Origin: Desulfonatronum thioautotrophicum
GTDB lineage: Bacteria; Desulfobacterota; Desulfovibrionia; Desulfovibrionales; Desulfonatronaceae
Assembly: GCF_000934745.1 (NCBI RefSeq)
Contig: NZ_JYNO01000001.1
Span: 1-64,000 of the forward strand
Direction: 5' to 3'
DNA length: 64,000 bases
Position numbers and translations under genes: made by a program. Of the stretch, positions 29,968 to 38,961 are shown piece after piece (position 1 is the stretch's first letter; every line of letters begins with the position of its first letter). Under the pieces are notes generated by a model. It was not told the origin of the DNA and did not search any database. It saw only the letters and a list, made by a program, of their open reading frames with translations.

Positions 29968-31236
29968 CTAGAAGTGGACGGTCCGGCAGGCATCCAGGGT
30001 CTGCTCAAAATCCTCCGAAGTGTGCGCGAACGAGGTAAAGGCACACTCAAAACCCGAAGGTGCAAAGGCAATCCCGGCATCACGCATCTGCCGAAAAAAA
30101 GAGGCGTAGGTCACGGCATCGGCCTTGGCCGCGGACGCGAAATCCGTGACCGGGTCTGGGGCGAAAAACAGGGTGAACATTGAAGCCATGCAGTTGAGCT
30201 GGACGGAAACTCCTCGTTCTTCCAGGATGCTTTTCAATTCCATAGCCAGTTCCTTGGTCCGAATGGTCAGATCCATATAGTCGGACTTGGCCAGTTCCTT
30301 GAGGGTCGCCACTCCGGCGGCCATGGCCACCGGGTTTCCGGAAAGCGTGCCGGCCTGGTAGACGTCGCCACAGGGAGCAATGCGGGACATGATCTCCCGG
30401 CGACCGCCATAGGCGCCCACCGGAAATCCGCCGCCGATGATCTTGCCCAGACAGGTCAGGTCCGGAACAACCCCGAAAATGTTCTGTGCCCCGCCGTACG
30501 CCAGACGGAAGCCGGTGATCACCTCATCGAAAATCAGCAGCGCGCCGGAGCGCTCGGTCAGAACGCGTAGGGTGGGCAGAAAGCCGGGCTGGGGCAGGAC
30601 CATGCCCATGTTTCCGGCCACCGGCTCCACAATCACCGCGGCGATCTCGTCCCCGTGGGCCCGAAAAAGCGCTTCCACGGCGTCCAGATCGTTGTATGGG
30701 GCCAGGAACGTGTCCGCGACCACGGCCTCGGGAACTCCCGGAGTGCCGGGGATGGACAGGGTAGCCACGCCGGAACCGGCGCTGGCCAGGAAGGCGTCAC
30801 TGTGGCCGTGATAGCAGCCCACGAATTTGATCACCTTGTTGCGGCCCGTGTAGCCGCGGGCCAGCCGCAGGGCACTCATGGTCGCCTCGGTCCCGGAATT
30901 GACCATGCGGACCATGTCCACCCCGGGCAAGGCTTTGACGAGCAAGTCCGCGAGCTCTACCTCGGCCGGACAGGGAGCCCCGAAACTGGCGCCCTGGTCC
31001 ACGGCCTCATGCACGGCTTCAACCACCGCGGGGTGGGAGTGCCCAAGCAGCATCGGCCCCCAGGACATGACATAGTCAATCAACTCTTTGCCTTCCACGG
31101 TCCACATCCGCGAACCCCGCGCCCTGCTGATGAACAGGGGATCGCTCTGGACGCTGAGACAGGCCCGCACCGGGCTGTTCACTCCGCCCGGAATCAGTTC
31201 CTGGGCTTTCGTGAACAATGCTTTCGAATCAGACAT
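29968..31236 (-). CDS. hemL: glutamate-1-semialdehyde 2,1-aminomutase
   Basis: A 422-residue PLP enzyme making 5-aminolevulinate from glutamate-1-semialdehyde, the C5 entry to tetrapyrroles. It has [44 protein letters not shown] and the PLP lysine in [17 protein letters not shown]. It precedes cbiG and follows the Ahb-type decarboxylase gene, so one transcription unit supplies both precursor and branch enzymes for corrinoid and siroheme-derived haem. Length and start are normal; AGGAGT precedes the ATG. Confidence 0.96.
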   Translation of the reverse strand: MSDSKALFTKAQELIPGGVNSPVRACLSVQSDPLFISRARGSRMWTVEGKELIDYVMSWGPMLLGHSHPAVVEAVHEAVDQGASFGAPCPAEVELADLLVKALPGVDMVRMVNSGTEATMSALRLARGYTGRNKVIKFVGCYHGHSDAFLASAGSGVATLSIPGTPGVPEAVVADTFLAPYNDLDAVEALFRAHGDEIAAVIVEPVAGNMGMVLPQPGFLPTLRVLTERSGALLIFDEVITGFRLAYGGAQNIFGVVPDLTCLGKIIGGGFPVGAYGGRREIMSRIAPCGDVYQAGTLSGNPVAMAAGVATLKELAKSDYMDLTIRTKELAMELKSILEERGVSVQLNCMASMFTLFFAPDPVTDFASAAKADAVTYASFFRQMRDAGIAFAPSGFECAFTSFAHTSEDFEQTLDACRTVHF

Positions 31237-31284
31237 GGTACTCCTCGTAATACGCTACAGGTTCGTATGCTCTGAAAGCTTCGG

Positions 31285-31776
31285 CTAGAAATACGCCATG
31301 GAGGTCTTCTTCAGCTCCTTGCGGCTGAACAGAATATCGTACTGGGGAACCTGGGCGACCCGGGCCAGTTGCTCCACCACTTCCAGGCATTCCTCGCGGC
31401 TTCGGGCGTGGACCATGGTGTAGAGATTGTAGGGCCAGGCATAGCAGTTCACCCGTTGATAGCAGTGGGTGATTTCCGGGCGTTGGGCCATGATCGCCCC
31501 AACCTCGTCCAGATCTCGATCTTGTTCAACGAACCAGGCGACCATGGCATTGGCACCATATCCCGCCTGCTGATGGCGCAAGGTCGCGCCGAAGCGACGG
31601 ACCACGCCCTGCTCCTTGAGATCTTGCAACAACGTGAGAACAGCCTTTTCCGTGAGGCCGGTCTGCTCGGCTATTACCTGATACGGTCGCTCCGTATCCG
31701 GGATATCAGCCTGGAGAAGTCGCAAGGCCGCTTGTTCCGCATTGGAAAAATTCTTGGTTGTGTTTGCCGTGCTCAT
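31285..31776 (-). CDS. ahbB: siroheme decarboxylase subunit (AhbB-like, Lrp/AsnC fold)
   Basis: A 163-residue Lrp/AsnC-type protein from ATG 31776. It has an N-terminal helix-turn-helix (RPYQVIAEQTGLTEKAVLTLL) and a C-terminal ferredoxin-like part with HCYQRVNCYAWPYNLYTMVHAR and the ending SRKELKKTSMAYF. These last two segments are typical of the AhbA/AhbB and NirDLGH proteins, which decarboxylate siroheme rather than regulate genes. Sulfate reducers make haem this way. It lies directly upstream of hemL, which supports the metabolic role. Choice of AhbB over AhbA is by general resemblance. An upstream in-frame extension of 31 residues is not conserved-looking. Confidence 0.85.
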   Translation of the reverse strand: MSTANTTKNFSNAEQAALRLLQADIPDTERPYQVIAEQTGLTEKAVLTLLQDLKEQGVVRRFGATLRHQQAGYGANAMVAWFVEQDRDLDEVGAIMAQRPEITHCYQRVNCYAWPYNLYTMVHARSREECLEVVEQLARVAQVPQYDILFSRKELKKTSMAYF

Positions 31777-32327
31777 GGAATCCCGTTTTTTTGGCGCATC
31801 ATTTTTGGTTTTTCGCCACTTTATGGAATGGACAATTGTCAACATGCGCTTTGGGCATTCAGGGTTCATGGGCCATGGGGCTCAACCCTGGGGCGCTGTT
31901 TAGCGCCTTCATAGTTTTTTCCGGTGTTGATCGCAACACCAGCCGCTCCACATAACCAAGGACGAATTTATTCTCGAGCTACAGGGCGTTCTGCCTCGCT
32001 ATCGAAATCGGTACCGATTTCGATAGCGAGGTTTTCTGGCCCAGCCAAGCTGATTTTCCCTGAACACTCCCAGGCCTATCAACTTAAAATTATTGCAATT
32101 TATTTGCGAAGAAAAAGTCCTGTCCACATACCCAGATTGGTGCGGTTTCCCTTCCTCTTTATACGCAACGAGGGAGGACTCGTCGGAGCACATTCAACCA
32201 GACTGCAATGAAGGAAAACAGTACTGGGGATAGGGCTGGGCTGAACATAACAACACCAAGCTTCACCCTCCACTGTACCGCCCTCTGACTGGACCAATCC
32301 ATTGCTACGATAAGTCACCAAAAGCCC
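31777..32327. other. intergenic region with a perfect palindrome
   Basis: About 550 bp between ahbB and the mucR terminator. Apart from the 38-bp palindrome listed separately, I see no gene; small open frames here have no family features. Confidence 0.5.
31994..32031. repeat. GAAATCG inverted repeat, copy 3 (perfect 38-bp palindrome)
   Basis: The sequence from 31994 (CCTCGCTATCGAAATCGGT) is followed without any loop by its exact reverse complement to 32031. It shares the TATCGAAATCG core with the repeats at 6312 and 21820. Confidence 0.85.
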
Positions 32328-32356
32328 AAAAAAAAGCCCTCCAGCAATGGAGGGCT
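32328..32356 (-). terminator. rho-independent terminator of mucR
   Basis: AGCCCTCCA (32335-32343) pairs with TGGAGGGCT (32348-32356). On the minus strand eight or more Ts follow. Confidence 0.85.
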
Positions 32357-32391
32357 CTCTTTAGCTCACGTATGTGAAGCCGAAACTCAGA

Positions 32392-32808
32392 TTATACTGG
32401 TCCAGGCTTCATGCCTTTCTTTGTCCAAAGCTGCATTTCCTGCATCTTTCTGCGCCGAGCTTTGGAAAGTGATTTGGCGATTAATGGCGTCCCCTTTTTG
32501 TACCCGTATTTTTCCCGATACTCGTCTGGGGTCAACCCGTGCGTAGCCAGATGCTTCTTGGTTAAAACCTTAAAGGTTTTTCCACATTCCAGGCAGGTTA
32601 CGGACTTTTCCTTGATCGCTTTTTTGGGATCGATATTCAACTCGGGGGGAGTTTCAGTTCCAGGCTCAACTATCGTTCCAGTTTCCGAGACACCCCGCAA
32701 ACTTGTGGCAATCTTCGTGACCATGGACATCATTTCTTCCTCGGTCATGGGGCGAACACCAGCCTGGGCCTTTACAATTTCTAATGCTTGTTTGATGTAT
32801 TCATCCAT
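32392..32808 (-). CDS. mucR: MucR/Ros family zinc-finger transcriptional regulator
   Basis: A 138-residue protein with the Ros/MucR C2H2-type finger CLECGKTFKVLTKKHLATH followed by GLTPDEYREKYGYKKG, the family hallmark. The N-terminal 60 residues are helical and probably mediate oligomerisation. MucR proteins are H-NS-like silencers of AT-rich, horizontally acquired DNA and surface polysaccharide genes in proteobacteria. Its target here is unknown. It stands alone with its own terminator, and AGGAGA precedes the ATG. Symbol by family resemblance. Confidence 0.9.
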   Translation of the reverse strand: MDEYIKQALEIVKAQAGVRPMTEEEMMSMVTKIATSLRGVSETGTIVEPGTETPPELNIDPKKAIKEKSVTCLECGKTFKVLTKKHLATHGLTPDEYREKYGYKKGTPLIAKSLSKARRRKMQEMQLWTKKGMKPGPV

Positions 32809-33425
32809 TGTGCATCTCCTTTAAAAAATATGAATCGCGCTCTCAGAGAGATACTCATAACAAAAAAAACAACCAAGTCAAGCACTACATCGCGCATCAC
32901 TAGCGAAATCCATGATGCTTCACCATGCTCAGTCATTTACTGACTGCACGTCACCAGAGAAGCTCCCCTGCTGCAACCACATTCACAGCCATATTCAATC
33001 AATCGCTCATAAATTCGGAACCTGGACGTTGCTTCCTGCATGAATGGCAAAACCTGCAGAAATACTTGCCAGCAATCAAGCCTCTAGGGTACAGGCATGC
33101 GTGCAAGAAGCCGGATGCAATGAAATTACCCAGGCAGCATACTCCGAAAAAATCCAGCCGGCATCCCGGGATTTCCGTTTCCCCTATCTGTCAAGTACCT
33201 GCTCAAAAGAGTCGGGCACAGACTGCGTGGTACCGTAAAACTGGCTTCCCGCCTGCGCGGAAATGACTTCACAGAACACGCTTTTCAAAGCACCTCATGC
33301 CTGCGAATGCCGGCACCCAGACCATGCTTGCCACGATTTATTGCGCAGCTACACTGACAACTGCCGATGGGCATGCTTTTCTTTGTAAAAATATCAAGAC
33401 CCGACCACCACGGAGGAGAAGAAGA
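32809..33425. other. intergenic region without a recognisable gene
   Basis: About 615 bp between mucR and hldD. A degenerate REP unit (CTGGCTTCCCGCCTGCGCGG) lies at about 33240, related to the better copy near 54205. A 113-codon plus-strand frame at 32925-33266 has no family features and is probably chance. Confidence 0.45.
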
Positions 33426-34400
33426 ATGTACGTTGTAACGGGAGGCGCTGGATTCATTGGCAGCGCTCTGGCATGGAAGCTGAACCAACAAGGCATCACG
33501 GACGTGTTGATCGTGGACGACCTGGGGCGGGGAGAAAAGTGGAAAAATCTGGTCAACCTGCACTACGCCGACTATCTGCACAAGACCACCTTTCTTCAAC
33601 TTCTGGAACAGGGCAAGCTTGGTACGGAAATCAAGGCCATCCTGCACATGGGTGCCTGCTCCTCCACCACGGAAGCGGATGCCGAATACCTCATGGAGAA
33701 CAACTATCGCTATACCAAAATTCTGGCCCAGTTCTGCCTGCGCCATGATATTCGCTTCATCTATGCCAGCAGCGCCGCGACCTACGGTGACGGTGCCCGT
33801 GGTTTTGACGATGACCCCGCCTTGATGAACCAACTCAAGCCATTGAACATGTACGGGTATTCCAAACAGCTCTTCGACCTCTGGGCCTTGCGCAGCAAAG
33901 CGACGAACCGGATGGTCGGACTGAAGTTTTTCAATGTCTTTGGCCCCAACGAATACCACAAGAGTGAAATGATGAGCGTCGTCTGCAAGGCATTTCGCCA
34001 GATCGGCGAATCCGGGCGGCTGCGTCTGTTCAAATCCCACCGCCCGGACTACCGTGACGGGGAGCAGCAACGAGATTTTATCTATATCAAGGACTGCCTT
34101 GACGTCGTCTGGTGGCTGCTGGAACACCGCGACATCAACGGCATCTTCAACCTGGGCCGGGGTGAGGCCAAATCCTGGAACGACCTGGCCGCCGCCGTCT
34201 TTACGGCCATGGGGCGACCAATGGACATCGAGTATATCGACATGCCGGAAACCATCCGGGAAAAGTACCAGTACTTTACCATGGCCGAGATGAAACGGCT
34301 GCAATCTTTAGGATGTCCCACGACCTTCCGATCACTGGAGGACGGAGTGACCGACTACGTGCGCACCTACCTGATGACCGAGGATCCTTACCTGGCTTGA
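33426..34400 (+). CDS. hldD: ADP-L-glycero-D-manno-heptose 6-epimerase
   Basis: A 324-residue short-chain dehydrogenase/epimerase that makes the L-glycero-heptose precursor of LPS inner core. The NADP loop is VTGGAGFIGSALAWKL at the N-terminus, followed by VDDLGRGEKWKNL, HMGACSSTTE, SSAATYGDG and the catalytic YGYSK. The start at ATG 33426 has GGAGGAGAAG upstream. It points to an outer membrane with heptose-containing LPS. It probably starts an operon running to the glycosyltransferases at 41.5 kb, although gaps are small to moderate. Confidence 0.95.
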   Translation: MYVVTGGAGFIGSALAWKLNQQGITDVLIVDDLGRGEKWKNLVNLHYADYLHKTTFLQLLEQGKLGTEIKAILHMGACSSTTEADAEYLMENNYRYTKILAQFCLRHDIRFIYASSAATYGDGARGFDDDPALMNQLKPLNMYGYSKQLFDLWALRSKATNRMVGLKFFNVFGPNEYHKSEMMSVVCKAFRQIGESGRLRLFKSHRPDYRDGEQQRDFIYIKDCLDVVWWLLEHRDINGIFNLGRGEAKSWNDLAAAVFTAMGRPMDIEYIDMPETIREKYQYFTMAEMKRLQSLGCPTTFRSLEDGVTDYVRTYLMTEDPYLA

Positions 34401-34463
34401 GCACCCCGGTCCGACTCCGCCGCTCCATTTCAATTCATCATCACAACATACTTGAGGGCCGCC

Positions 34464-36242
34464 ATGACCACGACGCAAACAAGCGACGGCTTCACCCCCC
34501 AAGCCCCTCCCCGCACTGTACCCGAAACCCTGGACCGTGGAGTTACGCTGTTCAGCGACCGCCCGCTTCTCGGCCTGGTGGAGGGAGAACCCATCACCTA
34601 TGCCGAGTTCCGGACCAAGGTCCGGGAACATGCCGAAACCCTGACCCACCTGGGCGTGGGGCATGGGGACAGGGTGGCCGTTTTTTCTGAAAACCGGCCG
34701 GAATGGGCTTTGGTCTATTTTGCGGCCAGCTCCCTGGGAGCCGTGCTGGTCCCGATCCTCCCGGACTTTCACCCGTCCTCGGTTCTGCACATTCTCCGGC
34801 ACAGCGGAGCCAAGGTATTGATGGCCTCGGAACGCTGCTTGGCAAAGCTGGAGGAGCTGAACCAGCAGCACCTGACCGTGATCGTCCTGGACGACTTCCG
34901 GATTTTGCCTCCGGAATCCTGGGCCGGTTGGGCCAAGGAAGTGATCCGTTCCAGTTTCAAGGACCGGGAGCGCTTGCAATCCCTGGCCCGGCACGTGACC
35001 GGCCACGGCACTCCGGCGACGCCCAAGGAGGACGACCTGGCCTCCATCGTCTACACCTCCGGAACTACCGGGCGGGCCAAAGGGGTGATGCTCACCCACC
35101 GCAACGTGGTTTCCGACGCCTGGATGACCCGGGAACTGGTGGATTTGGGACCCCAGGACCGGATGCTCTCCATCCTGCCCCTGGCCCACACCATGGAGTT
35201 CACCCTGGGGCTGCTGCTGCCCATGATGCACGGAACCCAGATCCGTTACCTCGGCGGGGTGCCCTCGCCGCAACTGCTGATGGATGCCATGGCCAAAATC
35301 CGCCCGACGTTCATGCTCAGCGTCCCGCTGGTGATCGAGAAAATCTTCAAGCGCCGCATTCAGCCGAAACTGACCGGCAGCGCCGTAGGGCGAACCCTGT
35401 ATCGTTTTGATGCGAGCCGAAAAATGCTGCACAAGCTCGCCGGCAAGAAGATGTCCCAGTCCTTCGGCGGCAGTCTGCGCGGCTACTGTATCGGGGGAGC
35501 GCCCCTGTCCGTGGAGGCGGAGACCTTCCTGCGCGAAGCCGGATTTCCCTACGCCATGGGCTACGGTCTGACCGAGGCCTCGCCCCTGGTGGCCGGGACC
35601 GGAGCCGCGGGCGTCCGGCGGCGTTCCTCGGGCCGGGCCTTGAACGGCGTGGAGATCCGCATCGCCGTGCAACAGGACAGCGACCAGGCCCCTCATGTCG
35701 GCCGAACCCAGGACGGCGGCGGAGTGGTCGGCGAAATCCAGGTCCGCGGTCCCAACGTCATGCAGGGCTATTATCAGGAGCCGGAACTGACCGCGGAGGT
35801 GTTCACCGAGGACGGCTGGCTGCGCACCGGAGACCTGGGCACGCTGGACAAGGACGGCTACCTGTTCATCCGTGGACGCCTGAAAAACCTGATCCTCGGC
35901 CCCAGCGGGGAGAACATCTACCCGGAGGAGGTCGAAAACGTCCTCAACGAACAAAAGTACGTGATGGAATCCCTGGCCTTCGAACTGGACGGCAAGGTCG
36001 CGGCCCGGGTCTTCCTGGATTACGACCGCCTGGACGAGGAGGTCTCCTGGCGGAAGATGAGCGAATTTGAGGCCCGCAAGTACGTCACCACTCTGCTGGA
36101 AACCATCCGGACCCGCGCCAACGCCGAGCTGGCCTCCTTCGCCCGGATCAACAAGATCATCGAGCAGACCGAGGCTTTCGAGAAAACCCCGACCCATAAA
36201 ATCAAGCGCTATCTCTACACCAGCGCCTCACCGCCATTTTGA
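34464..36242 (+). CDS. long-chain acyl-CoA synthetase (AMP-binding)
   Basis: A 592-residue ANL-superfamily ligase. It shows the AMP-binding signature YTSGTTGRAKGVMLTHRN near residue 195, YGLTEASPLVAG, and the C-terminal hinge TGDLGTLDKDGYLFIRGRLKNLIL. The pattern GENIYPEEVE is typical of fatty-acid CoA ligases (FadD15/AcsL-like). It activates a carboxylate to acyl-CoA with ATP in the cytoplasm; the chain length cannot be read. ATG 34464 follows GAGGG. It lies 63 bp after hldD and 9 bp before the next gene. Confidence 0.9.
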   Translation: MTTTQTSDGFTPQAPPRTVPETLDRGVTLFSDRPLLGLVEGEPITYAEFRTKVREHAETLTHLGVGHGDRVAVFSENRPEWALVYFAASSLGAVLVPILPDFHPSSVLHILRHSGAKVLMASERCLAKLEELNQQHLTVIVLDDFRILPPESWAGWAKEVIRSSFKDRERLQSLARHVTGHGTPATPKEDDLASIVYTSGTTGRAKGVMLTHRNVVSDAWMTRELVDLGPQDRMLSILPLAHTMEFTLGLLLPMMHGTQIRYLGGVPSPQLLMDAMAKIRPTFMLSVPLVIEKIFKRRIQPKLTGSAVGRTLYRFDASRKMLHKLAGKKMSQSFGGSLRGYCIGGAPLSVEAETFLREAGFPYAMGYGLTEASPLVAGTGAAGVRRRSSGRALNGVEIRIAVQQDSDQAPHVGRTQDGGGVVGEIQVRGPNVMQGYYQEPELTAEVFTEDGWLRTGDLGTLDKDGYLFIRGRLKNLILGPSGENIYPEEVENVLNEQKYVMESLAFELDGKVAARVFLDYDRLDEEVSWRKMSEFEARKYVTTLLETIRTRANAELASFARINKIIEQTEAFEKTPTHKIKRYLYTSASPPF

Positions 36243-36251
36243 CACACCGCC

Positions 36252-37199
36252 ATGCCCAAGCAACTGGACACCGAACTCGCGGCCCAGATCCGCTCCCTTC
36301 TGGAACAGGGCATGGACCTGGACGATGCCGCCCTGAGGATCATTTCCCAGGTCATGGGAGAGGCGAATGCGGAAGAACTCTCCACCCGCTTGACCGACCC
36401 CGGCGACGCCGAGGCCTGGTCCATGCGCGACCTGGTCCTGTTTCCAGACCAGCCCCTGGCCCTGGCCGTGGAAGGCTGGCTGCTGGAACGGGAGCGGCGT
36501 GAGGGCAAGGGGCTTTTGCCGGACACGGACGCCCTGGTCGCGCTTCTGGACCAGGCCGGCCTTTGCCTGCGTCTTCCGGACCGGAACGAGCTATGGCTGA
36601 CCCTGGACCGGGACGAAGCCCGGCTGCTGACCGGCCGCCTACACCTGGCCAAGCGGCTGCCTGAGTCGCTTCGCGATCTTCTTACCGTTTCCACGAATCG
36701 GGAACTCGCCACGACCCTGAGCCTGGCCTGTAAACAGGCCAGGCTCCCCTGGACCTTGAACCAGTCGGCCTTTATCCTGACCTTGCTGCGCGCCTGCCTC
36801 CCCGGCCCGGGACAGGAAGCGGATGCCGAGGCGGGCCGGAGCGGGCGGCCCCCGAAAGCGCCGCCTCGCGCCCTGGATATGGTTCGGTGGACCCTGACCT
36901 TCCTGGAACATTCCGGGGAGGATATTCCCACGGCCTTGTCCAGACGACGCGAAACATTGCTGCTCCACCTGGATCAGGCCGAGGAAATGGAGCGGGTCCG
37001 GCAGGCGCACAATTTTGAAACCCGGCGCATGCTGGGCATCCCGGAACAGCACTTCGCTCCGGAGGCCATCCGAAATGAGCTGGAGCTGATCGAACTGACT
37101 TCCCGGGCCACGGGAGGCTACGCTCCGATCCCCCAGATCATGCGCCGCAACCTGGGTGATGTCCAAACCGTGACCCAGGCGCCAGGTTTATTGGAATAA
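36252..37199 (+). CDS. conserved-looking hypothetical protein
   Basis: A 315-residue protein I do not recognise. It is acidic and helical, rich in Leu and Arg, without signal peptide, membrane segment or cysteine cluster. The N-terminus LDTELAAQIRSLLEQGMDLDDAALRIISQVMGEANAEEL looks like a helical hairpin. The C-terminal part has a heptad-rich stretch around LLHLDQAEEMERVRQAHNFE. It starts 9 bp after the acyl-CoA ligase stop and is followed 51 bp later by glpX, so it is in an operon with both. Codon use matches its neighbours, so it is probably native and expressed. Confidence 0.6.
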   Translation: MPKQLDTELAAQIRSLLEQGMDLDDAALRIISQVMGEANAEELSTRLTDPGDAEAWSMRDLVLFPDQPLALAVEGWLLERERREGKGLLPDTDALVALLDQAGLCLRLPDRNELWLTLDRDEARLLTGRLHLAKRLPESLRDLLTVSTNRELATTLSLACKQARLPWTLNQSAFILTLLRACLPGPGQEADAEAGRSGRPPKAPPRALDMVRWTLTFLEHSGEDIPTALSRRRETLLLHLDQAEEMERVRQAHNFETRRMLGIPEQHFAPEAIRNELELIELTSRATGGYAPIPQIMRRNLGDVQTVTQAPGLLE

Positions 37200-37250
37200 T
37201 ACGTAGGCACTGGATATTATCGCACATCACTTCGCACGGAGGTACCGTTC

Positions 37251-38255
37251 ATGTCCCAGGAAACCCCGCAACGCAATCTGGCCTTGGATCTGGCCCGGGT
37301 GACCGAGGCCGCGGCCCTGGCCTCTTCCCGCTGGCTGGGCAAGGGCGACAAGGTGCGCGGCGACCATGCCGCGGTGGAGGCCATGCGCCTGAGCTTCAGC
37401 GCCATCGACATCGACGGCGTAGTGGTCATCGGCGAAGGCGAGAAGGATGAGGCCCCGATGCTCTACAACGGGGAAAAGCTCGGCACGGGCCGGGGGCCGG
37501 AGGTGGACGTGGCCGTGGACCCGGTGGAGGGGACTCGCCTGCTGGCCTATGGCCGGCCCAACGCCATCGCCGTGGTCGCCCTGGCCCCGCGTGGAACGCT
37601 CTATGATCCCGGCCCGGCCTTTTACATGAAAAAGATGGCCGTGCCTCACGAGGCCAAATACCAGGTAGACATCAAGGCCCCGGTGGCCGAAAATCTACGC
37701 CGGGTGGCCAAGGCCCTGGGCAAGGCTGTGGACGATCTGTCGGTCTTTGTTCTGGACAAGCCCCGGCATGCGGAGCTGATCAAGGAAATCCGGGAAGCCG
37801 GAGCCCGCATCCAGCTGCATACGGACGGCGACGTGGCCGGGGCCCTGATGGCCACGACTCCGGGGGGAGAAGTGGACATGATGGTCGGCACCGGTGGTAC
37901 CCCGGAAGGCGTGCTGGCCGCGGTGGCCATCAAGATCATGGGTGGGGAAATGCAGTGCATGCTGGATCCGCAGTCCGAGGAGGAACGCCGGGCCGTGGAG
38001 AAAGCCGGATACAACCAGCGCAGTGTGCTGACCGTGGATGACCTGGTCCAGAGCGACGACGTCTTTTTCGCGGCCACCGGCATATCCGGCGGAACATTCC
38101 TGAAGGGTGTCGAGTTCACCGGCAAGGGCGCGGTGACCCACTCCATGGTCATGCGCGGCCGAACCGGAACCTTTCGCCGCATCGAAGCCCAGCACTCCTT
38201 CGCCAAACTGATGCGCATCAGTTCCATAGAGTATCATAAAACCGAGCCACACTAA
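37251..38255 (+). CDS. glpX: class II fructose-1,6-bisphosphatase
   Basis: A 334-residue GlpX-type phosphatase for gluconeogenesis, acting in the cytoplasm with Mn2+. Visible motifs are IDIDGVVVIGEGEKDEAPML (metal site), DVAVDPVEGTRLLAYG, TGGTPEGVLAAVAIKIMGG and GISGGTFLKGVEF. GGAGG lies eleven bases before the ATG. It is followed eleven bases later by rpe, pairing two sugar-phosphate enzymes that could feed pentose/heptose pools for the LPS genes around them. Confidence 0.95.
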   Translation: MSQETPQRNLALDLARVTEAAALASSRWLGKGDKVRGDHAAVEAMRLSFSAIDIDGVVVIGEGEKDEAPMLYNGEKLGTGRGPEVDVAVDPVEGTRLLAYGRPNAIAVVALAPRGTLYDPGPAFYMKKMAVPHEAKYQVDIKAPVAENLRRVAKALGKAVDDLSVFVLDKPRHAELIKEIREAGARIQLHTDGDVAGALMATTPGGEVDMMVGTGGTPEGVLAAVAIKIMGGEMQCMLDPQSEEERRAVEKAGYNQRSVLTVDDLVQSDDVFFAATGISGGTFLKGVEFTGKGAVTHSMVMRGRTGTFRRIEAQHSFAKLMRISSIEYHKTEPH

Positions 38256-38266
38256 GGAGCATGTTT

Positions 38267-38941
38267 ATGCCGACCACGCCCCCCAACATCCTCACCCCCT
38301 CCCTGCTTTCCTCGGACTTCAGTCGCATCGGCGAAGAGCTGGTCGCCCTGGAGCAGGCCGGCCTGGAGTGGGTGCATTGGGACGTCATGGACGGGGCTTT
38401 TGTGCCCAATATCACCTTTGGTCCACCGGTTATCAAGGCCTGCCGCAAGCGAAGCAGGCTGTTCTTCGACGTCCACCTGATGATCCAGGAGCCGGATCGC
38501 TATCTGGCTGATTTTGTGGATGCCGGCGCGAACATGCTTTGCGTGCATGCCGAAGCCTGCGTCCATCTGGAACGGACGGTTTCCGAAATCAGCCGCCTGG
38601 GCGCCAAGGTTGGCGTGGCCCTGAACCCGCACACCCCACTGAACATGGTGGAATATCTTTTGCCTCAACTGGACATGGTCCTGGTGATGACCGTGAATCC
38701 CGGCTTCGGCGGGCAGTCGTTCATTCCGTTTACCATGCACAAAGTCCGGCAGCTGCGAGCCATGATCCAGGAAATCGGTGCCGAGACCTTCATCCAGGTG
38801 GACGGCGGCGTCACCCCGGATAATATCCGGGAACTGGCCGATCACGGGGCTAACGTCTTTGTCTCCGGATCGGCATTTTTCGGCTACCCGCCCTACGCGG
38901 ACCGCCTGGAAACCTTCATGCGGGCCGTCAACAAGTCATAG
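38267..38941 (+). CDS. rpe: ribulose-phosphate 3-epimerase
   Basis: A 224-residue TIM-barrel epimerase interconverting ribulose 5-phosphate and xylulose 5-phosphate. Motifs are SLLSSDFSRIGEE, WVHWDVMDGAFVPNITFGP, DVHLMIQEPDR, NPGFGGQSFIP and VDGGVTPDNI. AAGGAG is placed seven bases before ATG 38267 but only one base before ATG 38261, so I prefer 38267; the difference is two residues. It lies 11-12 bp after glpX. Confidence 0.95.
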   Translation: MPTTPPNILTPSLLSSDFSRIGEELVALEQAGLEWVHWDVMDGAFVPNITFGPPVIKACRKRSRLFFDVHLMIQEPDRYLADFVDAGANMLCVHAEACVHLERTVSEISRLGAKVGVALNPHTPLNMVEYLLPQLDMVLVMTVNPGFGGQSFIPFTMHKVRQLRAMIQEIGAETFIQVDGGVTPDNIRELADHGANVFVSGSAFFGYPPYADRLETFMRAVNKS

Positions 38942-38961
38942 CGGGATTACAGACAACAGCC

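Noticed and set aside
32925-33266. 113-codon plus-strand frame between mucR and hldD
   Set aside because: No ribosome-binding site, no motifs, and the 3' end overlaps a REP-like unit.
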